Below, piece after piece: positions 20,862-30,736 of a stretch of DNA of 42,310 nucleotides (position 1 is the stretch's first letter; every line of letters begins with the position of its first letter). Under the pieces are notes generated by a model that was given only the letters and a program-made list of their open reading frames with translations, had not been told where the DNA came from and searched no databases. This DNA is from Mycobacterium sp. 1245805.9 (GTDB taxonomy: Bacteria; Actinomycetota; Actinomycetes; Mycobacteriales; Mycobacteriaceae). The translations under genes and the position numbers were made by a program. The stretch covers positions 1 to 42,310 of the forward strand of contig NZ_LZKR01000080.1 in the NCBI RefSeq assembly GCF_001672915.1. Direction: 5' to 3'.

Positions 20862-22286
20862 TCACCAGGCGAGGATGGTGTTATCGGCGTCATCCGTCGG
20901 GCGGTCGGGGCGCGCTTCGGCCAGAACGCTGACGGCGGTGTCCCGCTGTTCGGTGCCCTGGCGGCGCGCGCGGATCGCACGCCAGATCATTGCGGGGCGC
21001 AGCAGCCTCGTCGCGGGGTCGACCAGCGAGGTCACCCTGACGAACTGATCCAATGCGACGACATCGGATTCCGCCGCGGTGAGAACGCGATCCACGTAGC
21101 CGTTGAGCAGTCGCGCTGACAGCGGCGGGGTGCCCTCGATCTCGGGCAGAGCAAGGTCGGGATTGGTCGACAGCTGCCAGGCCTGGCGGATCGGATCCGC
21201 CGCCGCCCGGAAGAAGCGCCGCGCCAAATCCTCGGTGCCGCTTGACAAGCAATCACGCAGCGTCAGCGCCTCGAGTGCGGCCACGGTCATGCCCTGGCCG
21301 TAGACCGGGTTGAAGCTGCAGACCGCGTCGCCGGTGACCAGCAGGCCCTCGGGGAAGCGGCGCAGTTTGTCGTAGCGGCGCCACTGGCTGCACGGCATCT
21401 TGTGTCGCGCCGGCTCGCCGATAGGCTCGGCGCGTCGCACCGCGTCGAGCAGGTGGGCGGGTGCGCAGTCGGCCACGAAGTCGCACATGGCCGCCAGGTC
21501 GGGGCCGGGCTCGTGACCGGCGATGCCGATCACGGTGAACACCCACGTGTCGTTCTCACAATGCAGCAGGCCGACGCCTCGCGGCGTGCCCGGCACGATC
21601 CCGACGAGGAAACCCAGTTCCCGCGGCGCGTCCGCCGCCATGCGCAGCCGCTGGCTCGCGTAGGTCAAATGCACCACCACGCGGTCCTCGGGCGGCCGGT
21701 CGTAGCCCAGGCCGTCCAGCCACCCCGGGGTGTGGGCGGCGCGCCCGGTGGCGTCGACGACCAAATCGGCCTTCAGCACGGCGCATTGGCCGGTCCGGCG
21801 GCTGACGACCCGGGCGCCCGTGACGCGCCGGTTGTCGGCCGTCGCGGTCAGCCCCACGATGTTGTGCTCGTCCAGCAGGACGACGTTGGGGATCTCGCGC
21901 ACCCGCCGGCGAACATGACCCTCCAGGAAGGGCCGCGTCGCGCAGTAGGCCGTGAACGAGGTGGCGGTGCCGCTCTGCGCCAACAGATGCCCGCCCACGT
22001 CGTAGTGCAGTCGCGACAGATCGTGCCCGTCGAAGTACTGCGCGCCGTCGAGAACCAACTCGTCGAGCACGCCGGGGAAGAATTCCTCGATCACCTGGGC
22101 GCCGCGGGCCAACAGGGCGTGCAGGTGCCGGCCCTGCGGCACGCTCCGCCGGACGTCATCGGTGTCGGGCAGCGGGTCGCGCTCCACCACCGTCACCGTG
22201 TCGAAGAAATCGGCGAGCGACCGCGCGGCCAGCAGGCCGGCCATGCTCGCTCCCAGTACCACCGCGTGACTGCCGATCTTGATCAT
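20862..22286 (-). CDS. FAD-dependent oxidoreductase, epoxidase/monooxygenase-like
   Basis: The 474-aa protein has an N-terminal Rossmann motif VVLGASMAGLLAARSL (8-23), a VVERDPLPD segment binding the FAD ribose, the RRSVPQGRHLHALLARG block seen in LasC-type epoxidases and related flavin monooxygenases, and the second FAD motif VTGDAVCSFNPVYGQGM. It lacks a signal peptide. The C-terminal 100 residues are helical. Substrate unknown; these enzymes typically hydroxylate or epoxidise lipids or polyketides. ATG start with an AAGGCGG-like site upstream. It is co-directional with the cyclase protein (19-nt gap) and divergent from the LAL regulator, suggesting a common control circuit. Confidence 0.8.
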   Translation of the reverse strand: MIKIGSHAVVLGASMAGLLAARSLADFFDTVTVVERDPLPDTDDVRRSVPQGRHLHALLARGAQVIEEFFPGVLDELVLDGAQYFDGHDLSRLHYDVGGHLLAQSGTATSFTAYCATRPFLEGHVRRRVREIPNVVLLDEHNIVGLTATADNRRVTGARVVSRRTGQCAVLKADLVVDATGRAAHTPGWLDGLGYDRPPEDRVVVHLTYASQRLRMAADAPRELGFLVGIVPGTPRGVGLLHCENDTWVFTVIGIAGHEPGPDLAAMCDFVADCAPAHLLDAVRRAEPIGEPARHKMPCSQWRRYDKLRRFPEGLLVTGDAVCSFNPVYGQGMTVAALEALTLRDCLSSGTEDLARRFFRAAADPIRQAWQLSTNPDLALPEIEGTPPLSARLLNGYVDRVLTAAESDVVALDQFVRVTSLVDPATRLLRPAMIWRAIRARRQGTEQRDTAVSVLAEARPDRPTDDADNTILAW

Positions 22287-22420
22287 GCTTACCGCCTTCG
22301 CCGAGCCGCCAGCTGACGAAAGCGATGCTCACAGCAAACCCCGGGCGCCGATAGCGTAGTCGGCTACGCCACTTTGCCGCGGGCCTCGCCCGGCTGCCAC
22401 CGAAACACGGGTGAAATGGC

Positions 22421-22450
22421 CTGTCAGGAGCTGAGACAACCGGTTATAGT
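22421..22450 (+). promoter_or_regulatory. Promoter of the LAL regulator, leaderless
   Basis: CTGTCA (22421-22426) and TATAGT (22445-22450) are separated by 18 nt and resemble SigA -35 and -10 elements. The GTG start codon begins at 22457, 7 nt after the -10, so transcription probably begins at the start codon. A short inverted repeat GCGTAG/CTACGC (22354-22359, 22364-22369) lies upstream in the same gap and might be an operator. Confidence 0.55.
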
Positions 22451-22456
22451 CGCCGA

Positions 22457-25069
22457 GTGATCAGCGGCAAACCGCTGACCGGGCGGGACAGCGAACTGGC
22501 GCTCGTCCGTCGCGCCCTGGGCGGGGCTGGCAACCACTCCGGCGTAGTGATCGCCGGAGCGGCCGGTGTGGGCAAGACCTGGCTGGCCCGCGAAGCGCTG
22601 CGGCGCGCCGAGGCGGCCGGTGAGCGCACGCAGTGGATCGTCGGTACCGAATCCGCGCGTGCGCTGCCGCTCGGAGCGTTCATCGGCCTGCTGGGTGAGG
22701 CGATGTCGGACCCGCTGGCCAACGTGCGGCGCGTCATCAATTCCTTTGTCGCACAACAGCGACGCGGCCGCGTCGTGGTGGGCGTCGACGACGCGCACCT
22801 GCTGGACGGCCTGTCCGCCCTTGTCGTTCACGAGCTGGCGCAGTCGGGTGGGGTGCGGCTGGTGATCACCATCCGCACCGGCAGCGAGGAACCGGACGCG
22901 GTGACGGCGTTGTGGAAGGAGGGGTTGCTGGCTCGGCTGGATCTCGAACCGCTTTCGGCCGCGGCCACGCGCGAGGTGATCGAGAGCACGCTGGGCGGTC
23001 CCATCGACGCGCGGTGCGCGGCCCGGTTCCGAAAGTTGACCGGTGGAAACACGCTGTTCCTTCGGCAGTTGCTTTCCGATCAGGTCGCGGCGGGGCAGAT
23101 GCGAGAAGTCGCCGGGGTGTGGATGTGGGACGGCGACGTCGCGGTGTCGCCGAGCCTGTCCGACACGGTGGGCCGCCAGCTGGGTCGGCTGGACCCCGAG
23201 CCGGCGCTGGTGATCGACATGCTCTCGCAGTGTGAGCCACTCGCCGTCGACGTGCTGTGCGATTTGGTGCCCCGCCGCGACCTGGCGGTCGCCGAAAGCA
23301 TGGGCCTGGTGAGCGTCGAACGCACCGCGGGCGGGTTGATGGCCCGGCTGGCCCATCCGCTGTTCGGCGAGCTCCGCCGTGCGAGCGCCGGCGAGATGTA
23401 CTTGTCGTCGATCCGGGGGAGGCTCGCCAGCCGGTTGGCCAAAGACGCCGACTCCGACATGCAGGCCACCGTCCGCCGGGCGCTGCTGCACCTCGAATCG
23501 GACCTCGACCCCGAACCCGAGTTGTATCTGGAAGCGGCCCGGCACGCCATGACACTGCTGGATCTTGACCTGGCCGACCGGTTCGCGACGGCCGCCGCGC
23601 GGGCCGGGGCGCCCGGGGCGGCCGGCGTGCGGGCGATGAACCTGGTGCTTCTGGGACGCGGAGCGCAGGCCGAGGCGGCGCTGCGCGATTTGGTCGACGG
23701 CCCCGACGGGCACCACTGGGCGACGATCCGGGCGACCAACCTGATGTGGATCCTCAGCAAGCCCGCCGACGCGAGGGTGATTCTCGACGGACTTGCTGCG
23801 GGTCCCGAGACCGAGGCGCAGGTGGCCGAGCGCCTGGCGGTGCAGGCGTGCCTGGACGCGATATCGGCGCGCTGCCAGCTCGCGTCCGAAAGAGCAAGGG
23901 ATGCACTGGCTTTCGCGGACCTGCCGGACCTGCACGCTTTGCTGGCCGCGCTCGCGTTGATCATGGCGATGGGTGCACTGGGTGAGGTCGACGGCCTCTC
24001 CGCCGTCGCCGAGCAGGCCCTTCGGCGTGCCACCACGTCGTTTCAGGCGTCGCAGCTGCGATTCTGGTTCGGCGCCGTGTACGGCCGGGCCTGTCGACTG
24101 ACCGGGCGCATCGACGAATTCGTAGGCACCGCCAAGCAATTGGCCGATTCGGCCCGTGACGTCCCCGGGCTGGCCTACGCGAACCTGGCCCTGCTGCTCG
24201 GCAACGCCGACCTGGTCCGCGGCGCCGTCACCGGCGCGGCCAGGTTGCTGCACGAGGCGGTTGCCGGAGTGCAAATGCACTCCGTCACAACGGGTTTGCG
24301 TGCGGCCAGCTACTTTGCGCTTGCCGAGGCGCACGCCAAGCTCGGCCAGGCCGCCGAAGCGAACGACGCGGCGGCCGGGGCGCGCTCGGCGGTGCCGGCC
24401 GACTACCTGTTCATGCACACCGCCCTGTCGCTGGCCGACGGGTGGGCGATGGCGGCAAGCGGTCGCCTCGGCGAGGCCGTCACCGCCGCGCGGGAAGCGG
24501 CGCAACTTGCCCGCGACCGCGGCCAGCCGACCCACGAGTTGGCGTGCATCCAGGCCGCGGCGCAGTGGGGCGACGCGTCCGGGGCAGCGCGCGCCGCGGA
24601 GCTGGCCGAGGCGCTGTCGCTGCCGCTGGCCGATGCGATTGCGTTGCATGCCAAGGCCCTGCTCGGCGGCGACGGCGAGGGCCTGCTGGCGGCCTCGGCG
24701 GCCTACCGGGCAATCGGTGACAAGGCGGCGGCTGCCGACGCGGCGGCGCAGGCGTCCGTCGCATTCGCCGGAAGCCAGCAGCACAAGCGCGCGCTGTATG
24801 CCGCGGCGGTGGCGAGGGAACTCGCCGACGAGTGCGGCGGCCTTTGCACACCGGCCCTACGAACCCCGGAGGGCCTCAAGCTGTCGGGTCGCCAGCGCGA
24901 CGTCGTCGAACTCGTCGTCGCCGGCCTGTCCAACCGCCAGATCGCCGAGAACCTGGTGATGTCGGTGCGCACCGTGGAGGGCCACATCTACCGGGCCTGC
25001 CAGCGGGTGGGCGCCCAATCGCGCGAAGAACTGGCCTCCATCGTGCGATCGGGACCGGCCGGCGGGTAG
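22457..25069 (+). CDS. LAL-type (large ATP-binding LuxR) transcriptional regulator
   Basis: The 870-aa protein has Walker A GAAGVGKT (34-41) in an N-terminal ATPase domain, Walker B VVVGVDDAHLLDGL near 105-118, a long central helical region of TPR character (about 350-800), and a C-terminal LuxR helix-turn-helix (809-860: LSGRQRDVVELVVAGLSNRQ, then the recognition helix SVRTVEGHIYRAC). This is the MalT/LAL architecture: ligand and ATP binding expose the HTH to activate transcription. The GTG start is leaderless. The likely targets are the divergent FAD enzyme and cyclase protein, by position only. The inducer is unknown. Confidence 0.9.
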   Translation: MISGKPLTGRDSELALVRRALGGAGNHSGVVIAGAAGVGKTWLAREALRRAEAAGERTQWIVGTESARALPLGAFIGLLGEAMSDPLANVRRVINSFVAQQRRGRVVVGVDDAHLLDGLSALVVHELAQSGGVRLVITIRTGSEEPDAVTALWKEGLLARLDLEPLSAAATREVIESTLGGPIDARCAARFRKLTGGNTLFLRQLLSDQVAAGQMREVAGVWMWDGDVAVSPSLSDTVGRQLGRLDPEPALVIDMLSQCEPLAVDVLCDLVPRRDLAVAESMGLVSVERTAGGLMARLAHPLFGELRRASAGEMYLSSIRGRLASRLAKDADSDMQATVRRALLHLESDLDPEPELYLEAARHAMTLLDLDLADRFATAAARAGAPGAAGVRAMNLVLLGRGAQAEAALRDLVDGPDGHHWATIRATNLMWILSKPADARVILDGLAAGPETEAQVAERLAVQACLDAISARCQLASERARDALAFADLPDLHALLAALALIMAMGALGEVDGLSAVAEQALRRATTSFQASQLRFWFGAVYGRACRLTGRIDEFVGTAKQLADSARDVPGLAYANLALLLGNADLVRGAVTGAARLLHEAVAGVQMHSVTTGLRAASYFALAEAHAKLGQAAEANDAAAGARSAVPADYLFMHTALSLADGWAMAASGRLGEAVTAAREAAQLARDRGQPTHELACIQAAAQWGDASGAARAAELAEALSLPLADAIALHAKALLGGDGEGLLAASAAYRAIGDKAAAADAAAQASVAFAGSQQHKRALYAAAVARELADECGGLCTPALRTPEGLKLSGRQRDVVELVVAGLSNRQIAENLVMSVRTVEGHIYRACQRVGAQSREELASIVRSGPAGG

Positions 25070-25077
25070 GCTCCCGG

Positions 25078-26319
<1,242 letters not shown>

Positions 26320-26332
26320 CGTATGAACCGCT

Positions 26333-27253
26333 TCACGCCCAGGGGTTTTCGCGACGCCACACCGTAGGCATGTGCAGCGCGACGCCGAAGCGCGCGGCCA
26401 GCTCGTCCAGGACACTTATCGACACGTCCAAGTCGTCGCCCGCATACGGCAAGGCCCGCAAGGGCTTTGACAGCGGGCTGAAGAAGTCGTCCCAATGGAT
26501 CAGGATCACCCGGCGTGCTTCCACGGCGCGCACGGTCTCGGCCCAGTAGTCGAGGATGTAGGACCGCGGCCGCAGGCCCAGCTGCCCGACGGACAGGTAG
26601 ACCGCGTCGGCACGCCGGCCGTCCAGCGCGCCCTTGACGAAACCGGCGCTGCCCTGGATCAGCAGCCGTCGGTCCGACGGTCGATGGTGCACCATCGTCG
26701 ACCACGCCTCGCCGCAGCGGTAGGCCGCCGCCCGCACCGGCGGGGTCAGCGGCTCGTCGATCGTCCCGGGGAACCGGTCCGGCGGGCAATGATGGGACTC
26801 CACCAGCGTTACATCGAAGGCGCCCAAGCGAATTGGCTCACCCGACGTCGCGACGACGATGCGGTCCTCGGGCAACCCGTATCCGCGACCGACGTTGGCG
26901 GCCGACTCGCCGCCGACCAGCAGCGCGCCGGTGCGGTCGGCGACCAGCGCGGAGTCCAGCACGTGGTCGATGTGGGTGTGCACCGGAATGACCGCCTCCA
27001 GCCGCGACAACTTGGTGCGGGCCAGGCAGCCGTCCACCCGCGCCGGTGACGGCGACACCTTGCCGGCGGCCACCCGCGCCAGGCTGGGGCGCGAGAAGTA
27101 GCCGTCGGTCAGCAGCGCCGACGACCCGTCGTCGAGCAACAGCGTCGCCACCCCCATCCAGGTCGCCGAAAGCGCCGCGTCGGGGTCGGCAGCGGGCACG
27201 TCGAACCGGTCCGCATACCGCGCCAGGTCGGGCCGGCCGAGCTTGGCCCGCAT
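26333..27253 (-). CDS. Metallo-beta-lactamase-fold hydrolase (Rv3577-like)
   Basis: The 306-aa protein carries the dinuclear metal motif HTHIDH (92-97), a later VESHHCPPD with two histidines, and IHWDDFF near the C-terminus, in the MBL fold (ATLLLDDGSSALLTDGYFSRP). It is cytosolic, with no signal peptide. Substrate unknown; the fold includes lactonases, nucleases and thioesterases. The ATG overlaps the pxpA stop by one base (TGATG), so it is translationally coupled to pxpA, and the ArsB-like gene follows after 13 nt. Confidence 0.85.
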   Translation of the reverse strand: MRAKLGRPDLARYADRFDVPAADPDAALSATWMGVATLLLDDGSSALLTDGYFSRPSLARVAAGKVSPSPARVDGCLARTKLSRLEAVIPVHTHIDHVLDSALVADRTGALLVGGESAANVGRGYGLPEDRIVVATSGEPIRLGAFDVTLVESHHCPPDRFPGTIDEPLTPPVRAAAYRCGEAWSTMVHHRPSDRRLLIQGSAGFVKGALDGRRADAVYLSVGQLGLRPRSYILDYWAETVRAVEARRVILIHWDDFFSPLSKPLRALPYAGDDLDVSISVLDELAARFGVALHMPTVWRRENPWA

Positions 27254-28011
27254 CAGCAGAACGCCCGGATCTCGGCGCCGGCCGCCTCCAGCCGATCGCG
27301 CACCGCCGTCGCGATCTGCACCGCGCCGGGCGAATCACCGTGCACGCAAACCGATTCCACGCTGACGCTGATCTGCGTGCCGTCGGCCGCGGTGACCCGC
27401 CCCGAGGTCACCATGGCCAGCACGCGCTCGGCGATCGCCGCCGGATCGTGCAGCACCGCGCCGGATTCGCGGCGCGAGACCAATTGGCCGTCGGGCCGGT
27501 AGGCGCGGTCCGCGAACGCCTCGGCCACCGTGCGCAAGCCGACCCGGTCGGCCTCCTCGAAAAACGCCGAACCCGCCAGGCCCAGCACCGGCAGCGCCGG
27601 GTCCACCAGGTGCACCGCCGCCGCGACCGCCGCCGCCTGCTCTCGGTTGGTCACGATCGTGTTGTACAGCGCGCCATGGGGTTTGACGTAGGACACCACG
27701 GAGCCTGACGCCCGCGCGATCGCCTGCAGTGCGCCGATCTGATACACCACGTCGGCGACCAGGTCGTCGGGGGCAACGTCGATGAAGCGCCTGCCGAACC
27801 CGGCCAGGTCGCGGTAGCTCACCTGAGCGCCGATGCGCACGCCGCGCTCGGCGGCCGACCGGCACACCCGCAGCAGGCCGGCGGGGTCGCCGGCATGGAA
27901 TCCGCACGCGACGTTGGCACTGCTGACGATCCCGAGCATGGCGTCGTCGTCGCCGAGGCGCCAGACGCCAAAGCCCTCGCCCAGGTCGGCGTTGAGGTCG
28001 ATGGCGGCCAC
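27253..28011 (-). CDS. pxpA: 5-oxoprolinase subunit A (LamB/YcsF family)
   Basis: The 252-aa protein has the family signature [20 protein letters not shown] at the N-terminus, [11 protein letters not shown] (33-43), and the central [10 protein letters not shown]. PxpA acts with PxpB and PxpC to open 5-oxoproline to glutamate at the expense of ATP; neither partner is in the window, so the function here may depend on genes elsewhere or be different. GTG start 21 nt after the zinc permease stop; one-base overlap with the MBL gene. Its place in a zinc-transport operon is unusual. Confidence 0.9.
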   Translation of the reverse strand: MAAIDLNADLGEGFGVWRLGDDDAMLGIVSSANVACGFHAGDPAGLLRVCRSAAERGVRIGAQVSYRDLAGFGRRFIDVAPDDLVADVVYQIGALQAIARASGSVVSYVKPHGALYNTIVTNREQAAAVAAAVHLVDPALPVLGLAGSAFFEEADRVGLRTVAEAFADRAYRPDGQLVSRRESGAVLHDPAAIAERVLAMVTSGRVTAADGTQISVSVESVCVHGDSPGAVQIATAVRDRLEAAGAEIRAFC

Positions 28012-28032
28012 CCGCCCAGCTTATGGGGGGCG

Positions 28033-28893
28033 CTAAGCGGGGGCCTCGCGGCGTCGCCCGAGCAGCCAACAAAACAGGTAGATGGCAAAGGAAATCGTCG
28101 CGACGAACACCGACACCGGCACGCCCGGCGCCAGCGACAGCACGATGCCGCCGACGGCCGCGACCTCGGCGAAGGCCACCGAGGCCACGATCGCACCCGC
28201 CGGGGACGCGATCACCCGCGCCGCCGCGGCCGCCGGCGTGATCAGCAGCGACATCACCAGCAGCGCCCCGACGATCTGCACGGCCTGGGCGGCCACCACG
28301 CCGACCAGCGCGGCGAACACGATGCCCAGCACGCGAACCGGGACACCGCGCGCGGCCGCGACGTCGGGGTCGACGGTGGCGAACAACAGCGGGCGATAGC
28401 ACGTGCCCAGTACGGTGACGACGAGCAGGCAGACCAGCGCCAGCATGGTCAGGCCGGTGTAGCCGACGCCGACGATCTGGCCGGTCAGCAGCGCGAAGGC
28501 GGTCCCGGTCCGCCCGGGGTAGAGGTGGATGAACAGCACCGCCAGGCCCATCCCGAACGCCAAAACCACGCCGATCACCGAGTCGCGCTCGCGGGCCCGC
28601 TGGCCGAGAATCCCGAACAGCGCCGCCGCCAGGGCGCTGCCGATCAGCGCCCCCGCCCCGACCTCGAACCCGACCAGCAGCGCGAAAGCCGCTCCCGTCA
28701 AAGACAATTCGCTGGACCCGTGCACGGCGAACGACATCTGCCGCATCACGATGAACGGCCCGATCAGTCCGGCCACCAACCCCAGCAACGCGCCCGCCGC
28801 CAGCGCCTGCTGGACGAAGTCGTGGCGGAGCAGGTCGGCGGTGAGATCAAAGGAGAACAGGTGGTGCAGCATGTCGGCGAGCCGGTGGTTCAT
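28033..28893 (-). CDS. znuB: Metal ABC transporter permease (ZnuB-like)
   Basis: The 286-aa integral membrane protein has about 8 helices of the ABC-3 permease family (FVQQALAAGALLGLVAGLIGPFIVMRQMSF, then VHGSSELSLTGAAFALLVG). It forms the channel for Zn2+ or Mn2+ with the neighbouring ATPase and binding protein. The ATG at 28893 overlaps the ATPase stop in an ATGA, which fixes the start; the frame extends further upstream but only as a shadow of the ATPase gene. The Zur-box-like site in front of the operon points to zinc. Confidence 0.9.
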   Translation of the reverse strand: MNHRLADMLHHLFSFDLTADLLRHDFVQQALAAGALLGLVAGLIGPFIVMRQMSFAVHGSSELSLTGAAFALLVGFEVGAGALIGSALAAALFGILGQRARERDSVIGVVLAFGMGLAVLFIHLYPGRTGTAFALLTGQIVGVGYTGLTMLALVCLLVVTVLGTCYRPLLFATVDPDVAAARGVPVRVLGIVFAALVGVVAAQAVQIVGALLVMSLLITPAAAAARVIASPAGAIVASVAFAEVAAVGGIVLSLAPGVPVSVFVATISFAIYLFCWLLGRRREAPA

Positions 28894-29711
28894 CCACCGC
28901 ACCCGTCCGGCTCGCCGACCACCACGTAGCCACCCCGCACCTTCACCACCTGAATGTCGGCGCGGTAGAGCGCCGAGAGCGTCTCGCTCGTCATCACCTG
29001 CTCGACGGTGCCGATCTCGAAGCGGCCGTTGACGAGGTAGAGCACCCGGTCCACGTACGGCAGGATCGTGTTGATCTCGTGGGTGACGACGATGACGGTG
29101 GATCCGGCGTCGCGACGGCGCCGGTCGATCAGCGCCGACACCAGCTTCGCGTTCGCCGGATCCAGGGTCAGCAGCGGCTCGTCGCACAGCAGCAGCATCG
29201 GGTCGCTCACCAACGCCTGGGCGATGCGTATCCGCTGCAGCTCACCGCCCGACATGACGCCGACCCGGACGTCGGCCAGCTGTTCGCCGTTGACCTGGCG
29301 CAGCGCGTCGGACACGGCCGCGCGGCGGCGGGCCCGCTCGGCGGATCGCAGCGGCGCGGCGCCCCACCGTTGCCCGTCGATGCCCAGCCGCACCAGGTCG
29401 CGGCCGCGCAGCATCACCTCGCGATCGATCGGGCGGTGTTGGGGGACATAGCCGATGCTGGGGCTGCCGGAGGTGATCGGCCGGCCGTCGACCAGCGCGA
29501 CGCCGCCGCTCAGGGGCAGCTGCCCGAGCAGGACCTTGAGCAACGACGTCTTGCCGCTGCCGTTGGGGCCCAGCACGGCGATGAACTCGCCGGGCCGCAC
29601 CGACAGGTCGAGGTGGTCCCACAGGACGCGGTCGCCGAAAGCCAGCCGGGCGCCGGAGAGCGAGACGGTGTGGGCATGGCCGTGGACGGCCGGGACCGCT
29701 TCGACAGTCAC
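28890..29711 (-). CDS. znuC: Metal ABC transporter ATPase (ZnuC-like)
   Basis: The 273-aa protein has Walker A GPNGSGKT (48-55), Q-loop YVPQHRPID (88-96), signature MSGGELQR (153-160), Walker B LLLCDEP (173-179) and the switch histidine in VVTHE. The N-terminus has a short histidine-rich stretch HGHAH (10-14) that might bind metal. It energises the ZnuB-like permease. GTG start 8 nt after the binding-protein gene; 4-nt overlap with the permease gene. Confidence 0.92.
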   Translation of the reverse strand: MTVEAVPAVHGHAHTVSLSGARLAFGDRVLWDHLDLSVRPGEFIAVLGPNGSGKTSLLKVLLGQLPLSGGVALVDGRPITSGSPSIGYVPQHRPIDREVMLRGRDLVRLGIDGQRWGAAPLRSAERARRRAAVSDALRQVNGEQLADVRVGVMSGGELQRIRIAQALVSDPMLLLCDEPLLTLDPANAKLVSALIDRRRRDAGSTVIVVTHEINTILPYVDRVLYLVNGRFEIGTVEQVMTSETLSALYRADIQVVKVRGGYVVVGEPDGCGG

Positions 29712-29719
29712 GGCCGGGC

Positions 29720-30619
29720 TTACCGGCTCGACCGCAGCGCGGCCACCAGTTGGTCGACGGTGTTGCGCTGCCAGGTCAGGTAGTCGGTGCCGTCGGGCAG
29801 CGTTTCGCTCACCTCGGTGACCGGCACGCCTGCGCGCCGCGCGGCGTCCTGCAGCCCGTTCACCGCGGAGCTGGACGTCTGCGGGTTGATCAGCAGCGCG
29901 GAGACCTGCCGATGCTTGATCATGTCGAGCACCTTGGCCATGTCGGCCGGCGACGGATCGGTCTCGTTCTCGCTGGCGGCGGCGAACGCGGCCGGGGTGC
30001 GATTCACCAGGCCCGACGCGGCCAGCAGGTAGTCCACGTCGGGCTCGGTCGCGATGACCCCGGCGTCGGGATACGCGCCGGCGATGGCGTGCTCGGAGTT
30101 CGCGATCGCGTCGGCGGCGCGGCCGAACGCGGCGGCGTTGGCCCGGTAGTCGGCGGCGTTGGCCGGGTCGATGACGGCCATCCGGTCGGCGATCGAGGAG
30201 GCCACCGACTTGGCGACGCCCAGGTCGTAAAACACGTGCTCGTTCGGCGGTGCCCCGCTACCCGCGGCGACGAATGAATACGCGTCGACCGATTTGATGC
30301 CCGGATGCCGGTCCAGCACCTGGTCCACCCACGGGTCGTAGCCGCCCCCGTTGTAGACGACCAGCGCGGCGGCGGTGATGGCGGCGGCGTCCGATGGGCT
30401 CGCCGCGTACGAGTGGGGGTCGGTGTCGGAGCCGGTCAGGATGGACTTGACGGCGACATGACGACCGGTGACGGCGCTGGCCACGCTGCCCCAAACCTCG
30501 GTGGATGCCACCACGGTGGCCGCCTGCGCGCGCGCCGAACCGGCGCAGCCGGTGAGCGCGGCCAAGCCGGTCAGGGCAATCAGGGCGGCCGAAAGCCGAC
30601 GCCCGATCTTGACTGCCAT
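29720..30619 (-). CDS. znuA: Zinc/manganese ABC transporter substrate-binding lipoprotein (ZnuA-like)
   Basis: The 299-aa lipoprotein has the lipobox LTGC (Cys25) and the cluster A-I metal-binding fold. Candidate ligands are His69 in TDPHSY and His128 in NEHVFYD. Where other family members have the third histidine, this one reads TEPDVDYLL (Glu192), so the site differs from E. coli ZnuA. There is no long acidic histidine loop. It captures metal outside the membrane and hands it to the ZnuB-like permease. The ATG start has GGAGAGGA about 6 nt upstream. It is the first gene of the operon, behind the Zur-box-like palindrome. Confidence 0.88.
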   Translation of the reverse strand: MAVKIGRRLSAALIALTGLAALTGCAGSARAQAATVVASTEVWGSVASAVTGRHVAVKSILTGSDTDPHSYAASPSDAAAITAAALVVYNGGGYDPWVDQVLDRHPGIKSVDAYSFVAAGSGAPPNEHVFYDLGVAKSVASSIADRMAVIDPANAADYRANAAAFGRAADAIANSEHAIAGAYPDAGVIATEPDVDYLLAASGLVNRTPAAFAAASENETDPSPADMAKVLDMIKHRQVSALLINPQTSSSAVNGLQDAARRAGVPVTEVSETLPDGTDYLTWQRNTVDQLVAALRSSR

Positions 30620-30648
30620 TTCTGTCCTCTCCCGCCCGCGGCCGACCC

Positions 30649-30654
30649 ATAATA
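30649..30654 (-). promoter_or_regulatory. Putative -10 of the znu operon
   Basis: On the minus strand the sequence is TATTAT, a strong -10 match, 29 nt from the znuA ATG, giving a short leader that includes the ribosome-binding site. It directly abuts the palindrome at 30656-30676. Confidence 0.5.
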
Positions 30655-30655
30655 C

Positions 30656-30676
30656 TAATGAAAATGGTTTCCATTA
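30656..30676. promoter_or_regulatory. Zur-box-like palindrome upstream of znuA
   Basis: The 21-bp AT-rich imperfect palindrome TAATGAAAATGGTTTCCATTA stands out in GC-rich DNA. Its core TGAAAATGGTTTCCA (30659-30673) matches the actinobacterial Zur consensus TGAAAATGATTTTCA at 13 of 15 positions, as I remember it. It sits next to the znuA -10, where zinc-bound Zur would block transcription. The LacI-type gene starts 61 nt away in the other direction. Confidence 0.65.
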
Positions 30677-30722
30677 GAAAGTGGCGCAGCGCCTCATCGT
30701 GTGCGCCGACGGCGAACCGCTG

Positions 30723-30728
30723 TAGCGT
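30723..30728 (+). promoter_or_regulatory. Putative -10 of the LacI-type gene
   Basis: TAGCGT (TANNNT) lies 8 nt before the GTG at 30737, giving a near-leaderless transcript. No distinct -35. Confidence 0.3.
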
Positions 30729-30736
30729 CACCGAGC

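Noticed and set aside
22424..24784. 786-aa open frame on the minus strand
   Set aside because: It lies entirely antisense to the LAL regulator, is full of R/G/Q/H composition typical of reverse frames in high-GC DNA, and has no domain.
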